From: Ypsolopha sequella
Lineage: Eukaryota > Arthropoda > Insecta > Lepidoptera > Ypsolophidae
Direction: 5' to 3'
Assembly: GCA_934047225.1 (NCBI GenBank)
Contig: OW204005.1
Span: 21,770,396 to 21,834,395, forward strand
DNA length: 64,000 nt
In this document: one piece after another, positions 21,289-31,998 of the stretch
How the letters are laid out: each line of letters starts with the position of its first letter
Numbering within the stretch: the stretch's first letter is position 1
Made by a program: the position numbers and the translations under genes
The notes under the pieces: model-generated
Seen by the model: only the letters and a program-made list of their open reading frames with translations
Told to the model about the DNA's origin: nothing
Databases searched by the model: none

Positions 21289-21689
21289 TATAAAGTAAAA
21301 TTTAATCAATCGCCCGATTTCATACAGGAGATTCGGTTAGTTATCAGGAATAATGTTTAATTAAACTTAAGCAGAAATAAAAAGAAATTGCATTTCTCAT
21401 CATCGGCGCCGACACGACGCAAATTATTATCACAGAATTAAACGTAATTCCATAATCTAACTTACGGTAGTAAGTAGTTACATATCTGAACTAGTCGTAA
21501 AGATTACAAAATTAATTAATTTTATGTTGAGTAAGAAAATTTTATTAGATAGAAACCTGGATCCGGTATAATAGTGTTATTTAGGTATTTGTTAATTGAG
21601 TGTGGTTTAGACAATGGGCCCAAACAAAGTTTCGGGGCAATTTGTGACGTGATAGTGTCCTATATTTGTTATGGGATATATGTAAACTG
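21289..21689. other. Unassigned non-coding stretch
   Basis: The first 45 bp (AATCAATCGCCCGATTTCAT, then GGAGATTCGGTTAGTTATCA) resemble an arm of the TACAAGGTGAAATTTAATC foldbacks. Nothing else recognised. Confidence 0.3.
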
Positions 21690-21728
21690 GGCTTAGCGCT
21701 AAGTGCATAACTTAACTTTGTTTTTCTT

Positions 21729-22030
21729 AATATTATTAGAGTGCATTACAAACTAGAAAATATCAATCAGAAAAAAATCCAAAGACAAGAATTTGAAAAA
21801 ATTCCCCGGACCAGGATTCGAACCTGCGAACTCTTGTTATCAAGACAGTCTAGCTAGACAGTCAAGACCGGTCTAGGTAGGAACCTCGGTGGCGCGATTG
21901 GTAGCGCGCTTGTCTTGATAACAAGAGGTCGCACGTTTGATTCCTGGCCCGGGGAATTTTTTCAAATTATTTTCTTTGGATTTGTTTCTGATTGATATTT
22001 TCTAGTTTGTAATGCACTCTAATAATATTT
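21729..22030. mobile_element. Inverted-repeat SINE with tRNA-like sequence in both arms
   Basis: Arms of about 120 bp (21729-21846 and 21910-22030) pair from TATTATTAGAGTGCATTACA inward to CTTGTTATCAAGAC. The left arm on the minus strand has a perfect B-box (GGTTCGAATCC). The right arm on the plus strand has an A-box-like GGTGGCGCGATTGGTAGCGC and a decayed B-box (GTTTGATTCC). A hairpin CTTGT-CTTGATA-ACAAG sits where an anticodon stem would be. This is head-to-head duplication of a tRNA-derived sequence, not a functional tRNA gene. Confidence 0.6.
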
Positions 22031-22114
22031 TGAATAGGTATTCATAGCGATGGATTTCGCAAAATAAACATAATCTTTGTTTTTCTTGTTGGGAAATAAA
22101 CATTTAAAAACAAT

Positions 22115-22332
22115 TTGGTCTGTGGCAATTGACGCCAATAGTTCACTATTTGCGAGGTTTATAAAGCAAGAGTTTGAAATTGTGTACACAATTTAGTCAT
22201 AATCTTTTCAACTTAAAATGGTGTAAAAACTTTGTTTGGATAAGATCATGAATAATTGTGCACTAAATTTCAAAGTCATGCTTTATAAACTTCACTAATA
22301 CTAAGCTATGGGCGTCAATTGCCACAGACCAA
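22115..22332. repeat. Foldback repeat (TTGGTCTGTGGCAATTGACG ends)
   Basis: Perfect terminal inverted repeat TTGGTCTGTGGCAATTGACG at both ends; interior arms pair through TTTATAAAGCA and TGCTTTATAAA. A fragment of the same end is at 19370-19408. Confidence 0.7.
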
Positions 22333-22429
22333 AAGGTTTTTCAATTTTAACTTCTAAACAAGAAAAACAAAGTTAAATTATGCACTTTGCGCTAAGCGAC
22401 TGACGTTTAACCTGAAGATGAAGTTAAGA

Positions 22430-22610
22430 AAGCTGGAAACTGGTGATAGTACTCGAACATACGAACAACTTTTCAGGAAAAAAAATCGAGGTATGGAGAA
22501 AAACGTACATTTGTTTTCTATGGAACGGCTGATTTTTTTTTCACGTTTCGAGGTTGTTTCTATAGTAAAAGTTGTTCGTATGGACGAGTACTATCACCAG
22601 TTTTCGTTAA
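22430..22610. repeat. Foldback related to the TACAACGTGTAACAG family
   Basis: GAAACTGGTGATAGTACTCG pairs with CGAGTACTATCACCAGTTTT, and CGAACAACTTTT pairs with AAAAGTTGTTCG. The centre (TTTTCTATGGAACGGCTGAT) recalls the core of the MITEs at 44072 and 61550. Confidence 0.55.
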
Positions 22611-22617
22611 CAAAATG

Positions 22618-23219
22618 ACTGAAATTTCACGTTGTATATACTAAAAAAAACTTTAGGTTCCGCGAATTGCCATACCTAACCTTTGTGGTTATTTTTTATG
22701 ACAGCCCGAAAAACGTTACAGTGTCAAACATACATTTTGAAGAACGTAATATTTTTAAAATTCATAGTTGTAATATTTTATTGTAGTGCTTTACACTTTT
22801 TGTTGTTATTTCCATTAATTTTAAGGTACTCGTATGTTTAAATGTGTCCCATTTATTATTTGATTTGACCCATATGATTTTTTATGCCGAAATGCTCTAT
22901 GTTTGTCACAAGCGAAAAAAATATTCTACGTCCATAAACAAAAAAGTAAAAAAGTACACGAACATTATTGTTGTCAAAGATCACAATCATAGAGTAACTT
23001 ATTAATATCACAATAGTTGTCCTAAACAAAGGGAAGAAGCTCCTTTTCGTAATTATCAATTTGTCATCTAGCTATCGTAATTTTCCTCACATAATCGTCT
23101 TATTGAAGAAAAGACTTCTCTGTAAAACAAAGGGCATTGTCGTTAAAATATGAAAATGTAGTACCTAACTACTTCGGGGATTCTGTGTGCCAAGACGCGA
23201 TGACATCTCAAGTGAAGTC
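22618..23219. other. Unassigned non-coding stretch
   Basis: AT-rich, no repeat copy or gene recognised. It ends at the target duplication of the hAT element. Confidence 0.25.
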
Positions 23220-23227
23220 CTTTAGAG

Positions 23228-24002
23228 CAGGGGTCGGCAACCGGCGGCCCGCGGGCCGCATGCGGCCCGTGACCCACTTCGGTACGGCCCTCAAGGTTCC
23301 CAATCGCTGCATGATAATTGTGTTTGGTTGTACATATTTGCGTGAGCAGACATTTTCTATTCTGAACTAACGAAAAAGCAAGCATAAGAGGGCGCCGAGC
23401 AAAATAATCTAAAACGACAGTCTCTGTTAAATTGATTTATTGAATAATATTTCAATGATAAATAAATAAAAATATATATTTATTATCACAGATAATGTAT
23501 CTACACTTCCGCCGCAGCGAATATTAAAAATAACTTATGGTGTAAGAAACAAATCTATCTAAAGTAGGCCCAAAATCTAAAAATGGTATTAGGGTTTTAC
23601 TCATTTCAATAACTTAACTGTCGAATTTTGTCTCAACCACAATTCAAGACAATCACAAACGTTATAAAATACAATTGGGCCGTTTCACATTTTTTAAATT
23701 TTGTCTGGTATATTAAATATGATTTTTTCTGTAAAATTCAATAAATACGACCACGATAAAAAAACTAACACGAGAGAACAAGCGAGGTGTCTAATCGTTC
23801 TACGCTCGGCGCAGCTTTCCACGTCTAAAATGCAAGTCAAATGTAGCCGCAAAAATCGCATTAGATTTTAATAATAAATTGTGTTTTAAACTACAATAAA
23901 TATGATACGAAATTGACTAATGCGTTATTTATTATATGCGGCCCCCGCTGATCCTCTGGTAACGTTTGTGGCCCTCCTATGTCATAAGGTTGCCGACCCC
24001 TG
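23228..24002 (+). mobile_element. hAT transposon deletion derivative with transposase tail
   Basis: The ends are CAGGGGTCGGCAACC and its exact complement GGTTGCCGACCCCTG. The 8-bp target CTTTAGAG is duplicated perfectly (23220-23227 and 24003-24010), the hAT signature. Near the left end (about 23305-23395) one frame reads VFGCTYLREQTFSILN, a stop, then RKSKHKR, which resembles the FGSTYLCEQTFS-LN-KSKHRSRL block near the C-terminus of ZBED/Charlie-type hAT transposases. The rest of the transposase is deleted. Confidence 0.8.
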
Positions 24003-24061
24003 CTTTAGAGTATTAAATGTATGGTGTTGTTCCCGTGGTAAAGAATTTATGCCATCTGAAT

Positions 24062-24307
24062 AGGAGATGTTTTGGCTTGGCCTGCTATTTAGAATATACG
24101 GGAATGTAATATCTGCTACTTCTTGTTTCGTTCCGGTTTGAACAGGAGATGTTTTGGCTTGGCCTGCTATTTAGAATATACGGGAATGTAATATCTGCTA
24201 CTTCTTGTTTCGTTCCGGTTTGAACAGGAGATGTTTTGGCTTGGCCTGCTATTTAGAATATACGGGAATGTAATATCTGCTACTTCTTGTTTCGTCCCGG
24301 TTTGAAC
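24062..24307 (+). repeat. Minisatellite, 3 x 82 bp
   Basis: Three almost identical head-to-tail units start AGGAGATGTTTTGGCTTGGC at 24062, 24144 and 24226. They differ by about one base (TTCCGG against TCCCGG in the third), indicating recent amplification. No coding or known repeat family recognised. Confidence 0.9.
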
Positions 24308-24464
24308 AACCCGATGAGGTCAAGGACTGAATATGGCTCATATATAATACAATTAATGCCAATTATTTTGCCATACTGTATTATTTTGTGTGTGAGAACA
24401 CTAGGAAAATAACCTCAAATTGTAAAAATACGATTATAATTAAAAAAAAAGCATTAAAGTAATA

Positions 24465-24575
24465 CCTACTTGCACCTATCTCCAAGAGGGGTAGAATAAC
24501 TAAAGATTTCCGTCTACTACGATCTTGGCACACCTTTATTTTGTCAACATTCATCCATTGATCCATGCGAGCTCT
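24465..24575 (-). mobile_element. LINE 3' end fragment
   Basis: Minus strand: GATCAATGGATGAATGTTGA, AGGTGTGCCAAGATCGTAGT, AGACGGAAATCTTTAGTTAT, then ACCCCTCTTGGAGATAG, the same VCQDRSRRKS-like block as 3030-3160 and 17608-17745. Confidence 0.55.
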
Positions 24576-25029
24576 CTTACCTATGCTTTGAAGTTGGCCC
24601 TTGTTCAGTATGTCACCAATTTAGTTGACCTCGGCGCGGCGGCCCAGTCAAGCTATACCTTTTGCGCTTCATATATTTCTATCTTCATTCTCTTTCATGC
24701 CTAAACAGCAGTATTTCCTATTTCCTGTTAAACAGATACGGCTGAAGGCTTCAGGCTCTGACGAGGGGCCTGAGAGCCTACTTGTGTAACGTGACGCGAC
24801 ACTGTGGTGGCAGCCAGCCCCCAATCATCTATTAGGTGTTTTGATGAATGAGATGCTGTTATATTGTTCCCTACTTTATTATATTTATTTCTTTATCGAT
24901 TATCATCAAAGAGAACACAATTACATGACGTTTTAACGATAGTAGCTGAAAACCAGCGCCAACCAAAGCATGTTTTGGATGGCACATAGCTGAGCTACAT
25001 TCTTTTGTCGTGTTGTTATTTTTATCTAT
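24576..25029. other. Unassigned non-coding stretch
   Basis: Bases 24745-24835 (GGGGCCTGAGAGCCTACTTG, then TGTAACGTGACGCGACAC) resemble 25690-25770 (GACGAGGGCCTACTTGTGTA), a possible local duplication of GC-rich sequence. Nothing coding. Confidence 0.3.
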
Positions 25030-25101
25030 CTGTGTTAGCTATAAGTTCTTTTTTTTTGTAAACGCGCCAATAAATTCATTTTCTTTCTTTCTTTCTTTCA
25101 T
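25030..25101 (+). repeat. LINE-type tail with TTTC repeats
   Basis: CGCGCCAATAAATTCATTTT is followed by four TTTC units (25083-25099). An AATAAA plus short tandem tail suggests a truncated non-LTR 3' end. Confidence 0.45.
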
Positions 25102-25144
25102 GTCAATAAACCTTGCAATCCTTTTCTTCGAAATAAAAAAAAAT

Positions 25145-25310
25145 TTGCTCCCATTTACACTGGACTAGTTCAAATACAAATCCTAGTATACCTAGGCAGT
25201 ATAGGAGCAAAAATATATTTTTTTCGAATTTCACCTGAAGTTTTTTCTGAACACTAACCGAGTCTCCAGTATGAATTCAGGTGGTTGATTAAATTTCACC
25301 TTATATGCAC
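25145..25310. mobile_element. Right half of a TACAAGGTGAAATT-type foldback
   Basis: Contains TTTGCTCCCATTTACACTGG, GGAGCAAAAATATA, CCGAGTCTCCAGTATGAATT and ends TTAAATTTCACCTTATATG, as in the complete copy at 33204-33475. The left arm is missing. Confidence 0.6.
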
Positions 25311-25375
25311 AGTATTTGTATACTTGAAGGAAAACACTGAGGTAAATCTGCATGCCCTAAAAAACATGCACTTAT

Positions 25376-25512
25376 TTTTTTGGGACGTATTTTACACGTT
25401 GAGACGTAAAAAATTGTCGGTGAATAATCACCCAAGTGGTGACTGTTGTTGTGACAGTATATATTCGGAAACACATCTGACACCCCCTCGGGTATATAAT
25501 GTCGTAACGATA
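25376..25512 (+). mobile_element. tRNA-derived SINE, distal part, decayed
   Basis: GGACGTATTTTACACGTTGA, TGTCGGTGAATAATCACCCA, ACACATCTGACACCCCCTCG and ATGTCGTAACGATATA correspond in order to the distal two-thirds of the SINE at 35008-35160. The tRNA-like head is absent. Confidence 0.6.
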
Positions 25513-26295
25513 TATCTTTCTCATGATTTTTGCATTGTAGGTTACACGGAGTTTATGTTGAAAACGTTTCACTGAAACTTATATCTTGGCGCACATATAA
25601 TATTCGAAATAAAAATACTTTTCCACCAGATAGGTATTAGGAGATTAATATGAAGCGGGGCCCCGGCGTGTCACAGCAGGCCCCGGGCGCGAGGCGCGGC
25701 TTCAGTGACGAGGGCCTACTTGTGTAACACGATGCCAAGCGACGCGGGACCAATTATTGGGGTTGCCTCCCCGCCCCACCCACCTCACTGGAAATTCTGT
25801 AATCTTGTTTCCTGGAGCATCACGTGTGGAAAGGATTCCTTGGATATTTGTGGTTTTATGTTTGTAGTGTATTAGGACTTATTAGAAAATCTTTCAAGTT
25901 TGACGATAAGTTAGAAAAGCAAGAAATATATTTTTTACCATTGCCACTCGAAAAGGGGCTATTGCTTCATTGATAACAGTGAATAAAACGTTCTTTCACC
26001 CACCGAGTCAAAAAAAAAAAGATTTTTAAATATGTTTTACAGTTTCTGCGAAAGGCAAAGGTATCTGTGATCATACAGCCAAGTCTTATGTATTTGTTTT
26101 TGTCTTGATTCAATGGCACCAACGGCCAAGTCTGATTTTATTTATTTCATCATCTATATTAAATTTATCATTTCTTGTTTCATTCTTCTTAAAATAACTC
26201 AAAAGCTCACATCCACTTTTGGTACTTTAATTAAAAACACAACCACTAGTTTTAAGTTCCAGCCTGATTAAAACAGTGTTATGTATGATATTTGG
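25513..26295. other. Unassigned non-coding stretch
   Basis: Bases 25655-25800 are GC-rich (CCCGGGCGCGAGGCGCGGCT) and resemble 24745-24835. The rest is AT-rich with no recognised element. Confidence 0.25.
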
Positions 26296-26441
26296 GTCGA
26301 TTCGGCGCAACACAACTAACAAGACTAACCTTATTTTGAGCGTCCCGTCTTTGTCTTTTCGATACAGAAAGAAAAGGACAGAACACTCAAATTAAGTTTA
26401 GTCCTGTCAATTAAGTCAAGTTGTGTTGCGCCGAATCGGTG
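26296..26441. mobile_element. Foldback MITE (CGATTCGGCGCAACACAACT ends)
   Basis: The ends pair as GTCGATTCGGCGCAACACAA and its near complement; the arms continue through TTATTTTGAGCGTCC and AGACAAAG. Same family as the copy nested at 9166-9325. Confidence 0.7.
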
Positions 26442-27806
26442 TTATTGTATAATTATTACAATTAATGTTTTCTTCCCTTATTTACCGATCATAATAATAT
26501 AGGTTCAAATTGCTATTATATGTACTACTATTTATTTTCTCGTAGTCAATGGTAAAAAGTAGAGTACGTATCTCGTGAAAAAAAAATCCATCTTTGCTAT
26601 TGTGTCTAGAAATTCCTTCTAGTTCTAGAATCCTTCGCTGCTTTCGGGATCCAACTTTATGCCTCGAAGGGAATTCTTATTTTTTTCACTTGTGTTATCT
26701 ACTATTATCCGTTGGATACGAGCCACGATTTGGACTGCAATCTATTGTTTACTATTATTCTCTTAGCCATAGTGGGAATTCAAGAGATAAAGACACTTTC
26801 GTGAATTAAAATTGCATAAAAATGTTGTATTGTTGCATAAAAACGTTGTAAACTTCATGAACTCTATACACACCACCTCATTATAATGTTAAAGATACGC
26901 ACACTACTTAGGCCAGCGATGCGGGCAAAATACCACAGCTTACTGCATGGAAGCCAGAGAACGACCAACTTGTCTACGAGACCCGATGTAAGCCTTATCA
27001 GAACCATATAAGGAATACCTGGAGTATGAACATAGTATGGCAGGTTTAACTTGAAAGTCTGCCTGCATGCACCGGCATACTTACCGTCTAGGACAGGAGC
27101 TTAAACGGTATCTCACTTAAAAAGATTTATCTCGAGATTTCAGAAAAATAGGTTGTGATAAATTATTTTGGTTTTGAAAGAGGTTAGTAATAAAACATTA
27201 AAATCATTATTGAAGAATGTTTTGTCGCCAAGTGTCGTAATTTTTGGAGTACCTAAGTTTCTAAGATGCATGAAGTTTTCATAATCATCTAATCTTTGAA
27301 TTAAAAGCGCCTGTACCAAAACACTGTAATATTAAAATTTCATTCGTCTGAAAAGAACTTTGCGGGTGAAGTGTGAGCGAGCATGCGAGTTGAGGAATAG
27401 AGTGGAAATTTTTAACTTTTATCAGCTAAGCTCCGGGCCATTTTGGAGAGTTCCGCTTTTGTGCTGGAAAGTCGCGGATCAATGGCTTCAACCGGCAGAA
27501 ATTTTTCGATGTAGACTTCAGTAAGCTATGAACTTCTCCGCCAGACTTTAAAAAATTGGTCCTAATGGGAAAACATAAATTTTTCACCTTTATTAAGGTT
27601 GTAACAAAACAACGAAAAGTGAGTCAGTGAAACTTTTGTGTGTTGTAGTTTTTCGAAAAGGTTCTCAATTAGCAAATTATCGTTGAAATTAATTCACATT
27701 TTGTATAATGTGCTTAAAATATAACTAAAGGTATTGTTTAGTAGGGATTCGAGGTTTATATTATGCATTTATTTATGCAATTTATTTTATAATATATGTA
27801 AGTCGG
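26442..27806. other. Unassigned non-coding stretch (about 1.4 kb)
   Basis: The longest stretch without recognised repeats in the first half. Bases 26880-27130 and 27395-27500 are GC-balanced and could be single-copy. A 71-codon frame at 26594-26809 shows no domain. No splice-bounded exon could be defended. Confidence 0.25.
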
Positions 27807-28252
27807 TATAGTACGTTTCAAATACCAAGGCCCCATTGCACTTTAGACGCTCATTAGGCGTTAACAATAGGATTAGTGATAACAAAAGATACCTGGCCAG
27901 ATACGCGTGCCAATTTGAAGTGCTCCAAATTAGATAACAAAAGGCAAACATTATTATTATGTTTCTTGTGCAATAGGGCCTCGATATTTGAAACGTACTT
28001 TATCTTTTGTTATCACTAATCCTATTGTTAACGCCTAATGACCGTCTAAAGTGCAATGAGGCCTTGGTATTTGAAACGTACTTTATCTTTTGTTATCACT
28101 AATCCTATTGTTAACGCCTAATGACCGTCTAAAGTGCAATGAGGCCTTGGTATTTGAAACGTACTTTATCTTTTGTTATCACTAATCCTATTGTTAACGC
28201 CTAATGACCGTCTAATGTGCAATGAGGCCTTGGTATTTGAAACGTACTATAT
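27807..28252. mobile_element. MITE whose right arm forms a tandem array
   Basis: The left end TATAGTACGTTTCAAATACC is the inverted complement of the right end GGTATTTGAAACGTACTATA. The left arm covers 27807-27890. On the right the arm unit (CAAT-GAGGCCTTGGTATTTG, AAACGTACTTTATCTTTTGT, TATCACTAATCCTATTGTTA, ACGCCTAATGACCGTCTAAA) is repeated head to tail with an 83-bp period starting at 27971, 28054, 28137 and 28220, the last truncated at the terminal repeat. Confidence 0.8.
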
Positions 28253-28792
28253 CTGCGTGCATGTTTCAGAAATTAATACCCCTATATTTGTAAAAGTAAC
28301 CTTTCTAACTTCTCTGATAAGACTTATCTATGCTCCATACACTTACTACAATTAAAAACGACTAATGTTGAAGGAGTAAATGTAATTTAAAAGAGAGTAC
28401 TTCAAGCCATTAAATACTTGCACGCAGACAAATAAGACCGTATGCCTCTCTAAGCTCTTAATAAACGGACGTGCGTACTCAAAAATACCAGGCAGGTAAG
28501 GGTGTGTAGGAGTCGGTGGCCATTAAAAAGCCTCTCAACGACACAGGCAGGCATCCAGCCGGCAACGGTAGCTCGGAGGTCCGTTAAAAGCTAGTCTGTG
28601 TAATAATTTCTCTTCATAGCGCCGGAGCCTGCAGCGCGAGTGGGCGCTGGGAGGCTTTGCAGGTTTCTTCTGAATTGATGCAGAATTGTTAGTAAAAAAA
28701 AAGGTGCAAAAAGTTACAGTTGTATGTAAAGTGTACATCGTTTTGTCAATCTAAATGTCTAATAGTCTGCATGATTTTTTATTGCAAAAAAG
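28253..28792. other. Unassigned non-coding stretch
   Basis: Bases 28490-28680 are GC-rich and have a 67-codon frame on the minus strand with many arginines, without a recognisable domain. No repeat copy found. Confidence 0.25.
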
Positions 28793-28965
28793 ATACATCA
28801 TCACGACATCAATCCTCGAGGGGATGTCAAATGTGTTTTCAAGTAGGCATGGGCTTTGAAATGCAAGTCACAGTCTATAACCATTATCGTACACCCACTT
28901 AACATATTGGTAGTAATCATTATAAACCTAAATGATGTGTATAAAACGTCACTTTATTTCCCATA
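28793..28965 (-). mobile_element. tRNA-derived SINE, distal part
   Basis: Plus-strand text ATCACGACATCAATCCTCGA, GGGATGTCAAATGTGTTTTC and AAATGCAAGTCACAGTCTAT matches 57665-57760 (TCACGGCATTAATCCCCGAG; ACAAGTCACGGTCC), so the element lies on the minus strand. The tRNA-like head is missing. Confidence 0.65.
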
Positions 28966-30405
28966 GCAATAAAATTGTGTGGAAATCCATTACAGTATTC
29001 CTATGAAACGATTTTTCTTTTGCAAAGTGTTGCAAAATCGAGGCTTCAGGCTCAAAACTGTAATAGCTAGAAAACTACAAATAACTTTTCGGCCGATGTA
29101 ATAATCTACTATAACGTTATTCAGTTTTGGAAAATGGCTACAATCTTTATAAAGACTGTAGTTTCCTAAAAATATTTTCTTTTTTATTACAAAACCTTTA
29201 AATATTATTCTCGAGGACCAGGGAGGCAGAACCCTCTGTAGCTACGTACAGAAGTGGGTATAAACAGTGTACTCAGTATACTATACAGCTGCCGACGGAA
29301 TCACCTGAGGTCTCGCAATTTTACGAGGAGCAGCGTCGCGTTGGCGACCGTCTCTCACCGGCTGGGACGACGTGGAGCTGGCACTGGGATTTTATCGGTG
29401 AATTTTATATTCGTGATTTCTTATTGCGCCATTTTATGCGACTGATAACGGGCTGAAATACTACTTTTCATTTCATGTTGCTTGAGCTGAGTATGTTTTT
29501 GTATTTGTACTTCTATGACGCTTTGTTACTTATTTCACTTGTAGCATAAATCTATAGAGCACGTAATATAATAAGATCTTACATAAACAGCTAGCGAGAT
29601 CAAAAAAAGCTCTAGCAGTCTTTAAAATCTTAATCGGACTTTTTATTCCAGCTTTTTCTTTCAGTCAGTCAGCCAGTATTTGCATATTTCTGTCCATTAA
29701 TTGATAACTCTCCAAGGAATATGAAAAAAAAAACGAAAGCTTTGCAATTATCGATAAACCTCGTCTAATTAGTCTTACAAAGCACATCCCTAGCTCTCTC
29801 AAGGAGCTGGCGTCCCGGGCGCGAGAAGCGATGGAATTAAATCGCACGCACGTTCCCCCTCGGGCCCCCCCGCCTCGCGCCTGTCACCCCCTTGCTACGG
29901 CTCTGTTCATGTCTAAGATGATTGTGACCTTATTTATGTTGTAGTATCGGTAGTTTCATGTTTGATTGTACAGTCGCATGGAATTTATGCTACCTTTGTA
30001 ACTCTAATAGCAGTGTTATAAGAACGGACTGCTATGTAGGTTGTTGTGTGTTCGACTGTACACATTCGAAATTCAAATTCAAATAAAATTAAAAACATTC
30101 AAAAGGGTTCCACGTTAGTTTTGCTCTGCGTTAGCCCGTGAACTTGAAGTAAGTTTGCTTCGGCTGAGGAAATCAAAATGAATCAAATGGTAGAAATTGG
30201 ATAAAAGATGCAATAATCTAATTCGTTGTTTTACATGATTTATATAAAAACGGCTCACCTCAATACGTGTTATGATCGGGAAAGCCGTTGTTTTACAGTT
30301 GTGTAATTGATGTGTGAGGTACAGTTGTAGGGGGCTGTCTGTATGTACGTACCCCTTTTCGGTGTCACTGCCAGTCCTGATACGTGGTTTTATTTCAAAA
30401 GGGTA
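28966..30405. other. Unassigned non-coding stretch (1.4 kb)
   Basis: No supported gene. GC-rich patches occur at 29310-29400 and 29805-29900 (CGGGCCCCCCCGCCTCGCGC). A 63-codon frame at 29254-29445 and a 60-codon minus frame at 29665-29847 show no domains. Confidence 0.25.
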
Positions 30406-31440
30406 TTTTTAGGGTTCCGTACCCAAAGGGTAACCAACGGGACCCTATTACTAAGACACTGCTGTCCGTCTGTCTGTCCGTCTGTCACCAGGCTGTATCT
30501 CATGAACCGTGATAGTTAGACAGTTGAAATTTTCACAGATGATGTATTTCTGTTGCCGAACAGAATAAAATAAATGTTTAAGGGGGGTTGTATGGGAATA
30601 CAGCAGCCATGTTTTTTTTTGCCGTTTTTATAGACAATGGTACGAAACCCTTCTTGCGCGAGCGCGACTCTTGCACTTGGCCGATTTTTTTAGGGTTCCG
30701 TACCCAAAACGGAGCCCTATTAATGTCACTCCGCTGTCCGTCTGTCTGTCAGTCTGTCCGTCCGTATGTCACGGGTCTCTAGCTCTTAGAAGGAATGAGA
30801 TAGAGACCTGACATTTTAATATGTTGTGTAAAATGTTGACCCAAAACCTATTATTTAAGGCGCTCTTATCCCAGACGAGTGACTCTGTGTCTTCTTCTCC
30901 ACGTGTAAGGAGTAAAGAAAATAACCACACTTTTGTATTTTTTCGTTGTTTTTATCGGTTTTTAAATTGTTTAAAAATAAGGGATATGTTTATTAAAACC
31001 CATTTACGTGGTCGACCTAGAAAATTTAAAGAGCAATATTACCAGATATGTTTCGTTAATAAAAGAGTGGAATTATGGAAATGGCATAATTTGAAAGGTC
31101 TTATTACATGCTGTGTTCGTGAATTATTTCTATCGAGCAAAGTTTATCTGATCGTGTAACACATGCGTGGAAGACCTAGATAAAGGTTCGAACTATATTG
31201 CGTATTTTTTTTTTTTGGAAGTTTTAGATGATATTTGAAAGTTCTATTTGTCAAAGTCAATTACTGATTTTGGGATAAGAGCGCCTTAATTAAAAATGTA
31301 ATTAAATTATTTTTCCAGGGGGGCTCATACGTGAAAATGGAGCTGATTTTTTTTTTCTTACCCTAGCATGTGAGGTATCTAGAGCTCATTAAGTAGCGTA
31401 TAAATTTATTTTTATTCTTTTTTGTCCTCAAAAAAAAAAA
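30406..31440 (+). mobile_element. Two RTE LINE 3' ends in tandem, second with MITE insertion
   Basis: The first copy (30406-30690) runs from TTTTTAGGGTTCCGTACCCA through CTGTCCGTCTGTCTGTCCGT and TTGAAATTTTCACAGATGAT to GCGCGACTCTTGCACTTGGC. The second starts at 30691 (TAGGGTTCCGTACCCAAAAC) and belongs to the subfamily also seen inverted at 5185-5805. It is interrupted by the TTAA MITE 30859-31285 and resumes with ATTTTTCCAGGGGGGCTCAT. No coding sequence is left. Confidence 0.8.
30859..31285. mobile_element. TTAA/GGCG MITE with perfect ends inside RTE
   Basis: Terminal repeats GGCGCTCTTATCCCA and TGGGATAAGAGCGCC are perfect complements. TTAA flanks both sides (30855-30858, 31286-31289). Removing the insert and one TTAA leaves a 25-bp host segment that aligns without gaps to the uninterrupted RTE copy at 5626-5650 (minus). 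Internal words (AAAACCCATTTACGTGG, ATTTCTATCGAGCAAAG) relate it to the other GGCG MITEs. The 112-codon frame across it has no known domain. Confidence 0.85.
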
Positions 31441-31574
31441 AGAAATGGGGGATTAGAAAGAAAGAAAAGAGCTTTATTTCAAAAACCACAGAAAACAAAA
31501 CAAAAAAAGAAAACATATTACAAACGAAATAACCATATTTTGTGGTTATGAAAAAGGAGTCCAGCTCCGCTTAA

Positions 31575-31998
31575 GGCGATATGTAAAAGTTTTAGCGTCC
31601 CTGTTACTCTATATGCGAAAAAACCCTCAGTGCGACAGGGATGGATTCGTGGAAAAGTAGCAAAAAGTCGGTTTTTTATTAATATAAAATATTCTAAAGT
31701 TGCCATCAAAATTTCGTTTAACCAGGTCCTAGATACCGTTAAAACTAAAACCCATCTAATAAAATATTATTGCAGTCCATATGTCATTCTAAATTGTCAA
31801 ACCAGGAGAGTTGGTCTCGAAAAAGACCTCATTTCAATAAATATTTCTATCGAGCCAAATTTCTCCAATCGCGTTTCTGTTTTTATGTATCCCTAGAAAA
31901 ATAATCCAAAAATAATATACTATTTCATCAGAATAATACATTATTTACTGAAGTAGATATGCAAGTTCTTAAAGTGTCGATTTTTTTTCCGTAACGCC
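31575..31998 (+). mobile_element. TTAA/GGCG MITE, well preserved
   Basis: GGCGATATGTAAAAGTTTTA at the left and TTTTTTTTCCGTAACGCC at the right, with TTAA on both sides (31571-31574, 31999-32002). Internal order: GTGCGACAGGGATGGATTCG; AAAGTAGCAAAAAGTCGG; CGTTTAACCAGGTCCTAGAT; ATTTCTATCGAGCCAAATTT; TGAAGTAGATATGCAAG. About 424 bp, no conserved ORF. Confidence 0.85.

Larger units (their letters stand above)
21690..22400. mobile_element. Large inverted-repeat element containing two other foldbacks
   Basis: The outer ends pair: GCGCTAAGTGCATAACTTAA and CTTTGTTTTTCTT at 21698-21728 against AAGAAAAACAAAG and TTAAATTATGCACTTTGCGC at 22362-22396. Between them lie the tRNA-like inverted repeat (21729-22030) and a 218-bp foldback (22115-22332). 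The right arm is also found alone at 19850-19915. Nested insertion is the simplest reading. Confidence 0.6.

Noticed and set aside
21880..21960. Functional tRNA gene with an Ile- or Ser-like anticodon loop
   Set aside because: The B-box is mutated on the plus strand, acceptor ends do not pair, and it is an arm of a 300-bp inverted repeat.
24062..28252. CRISPR-like array
   Set aside because: The 82- and 83-bp units are contiguous tandem repeats without distinct spacers, in a eukaryotic context.
5700..30780. CAGACAGACAGACGGACAG runs as microsatellites or regulatory arrays
   Set aside because: They occur at a fixed place within RTE LINE 3' UTRs in both orientations.
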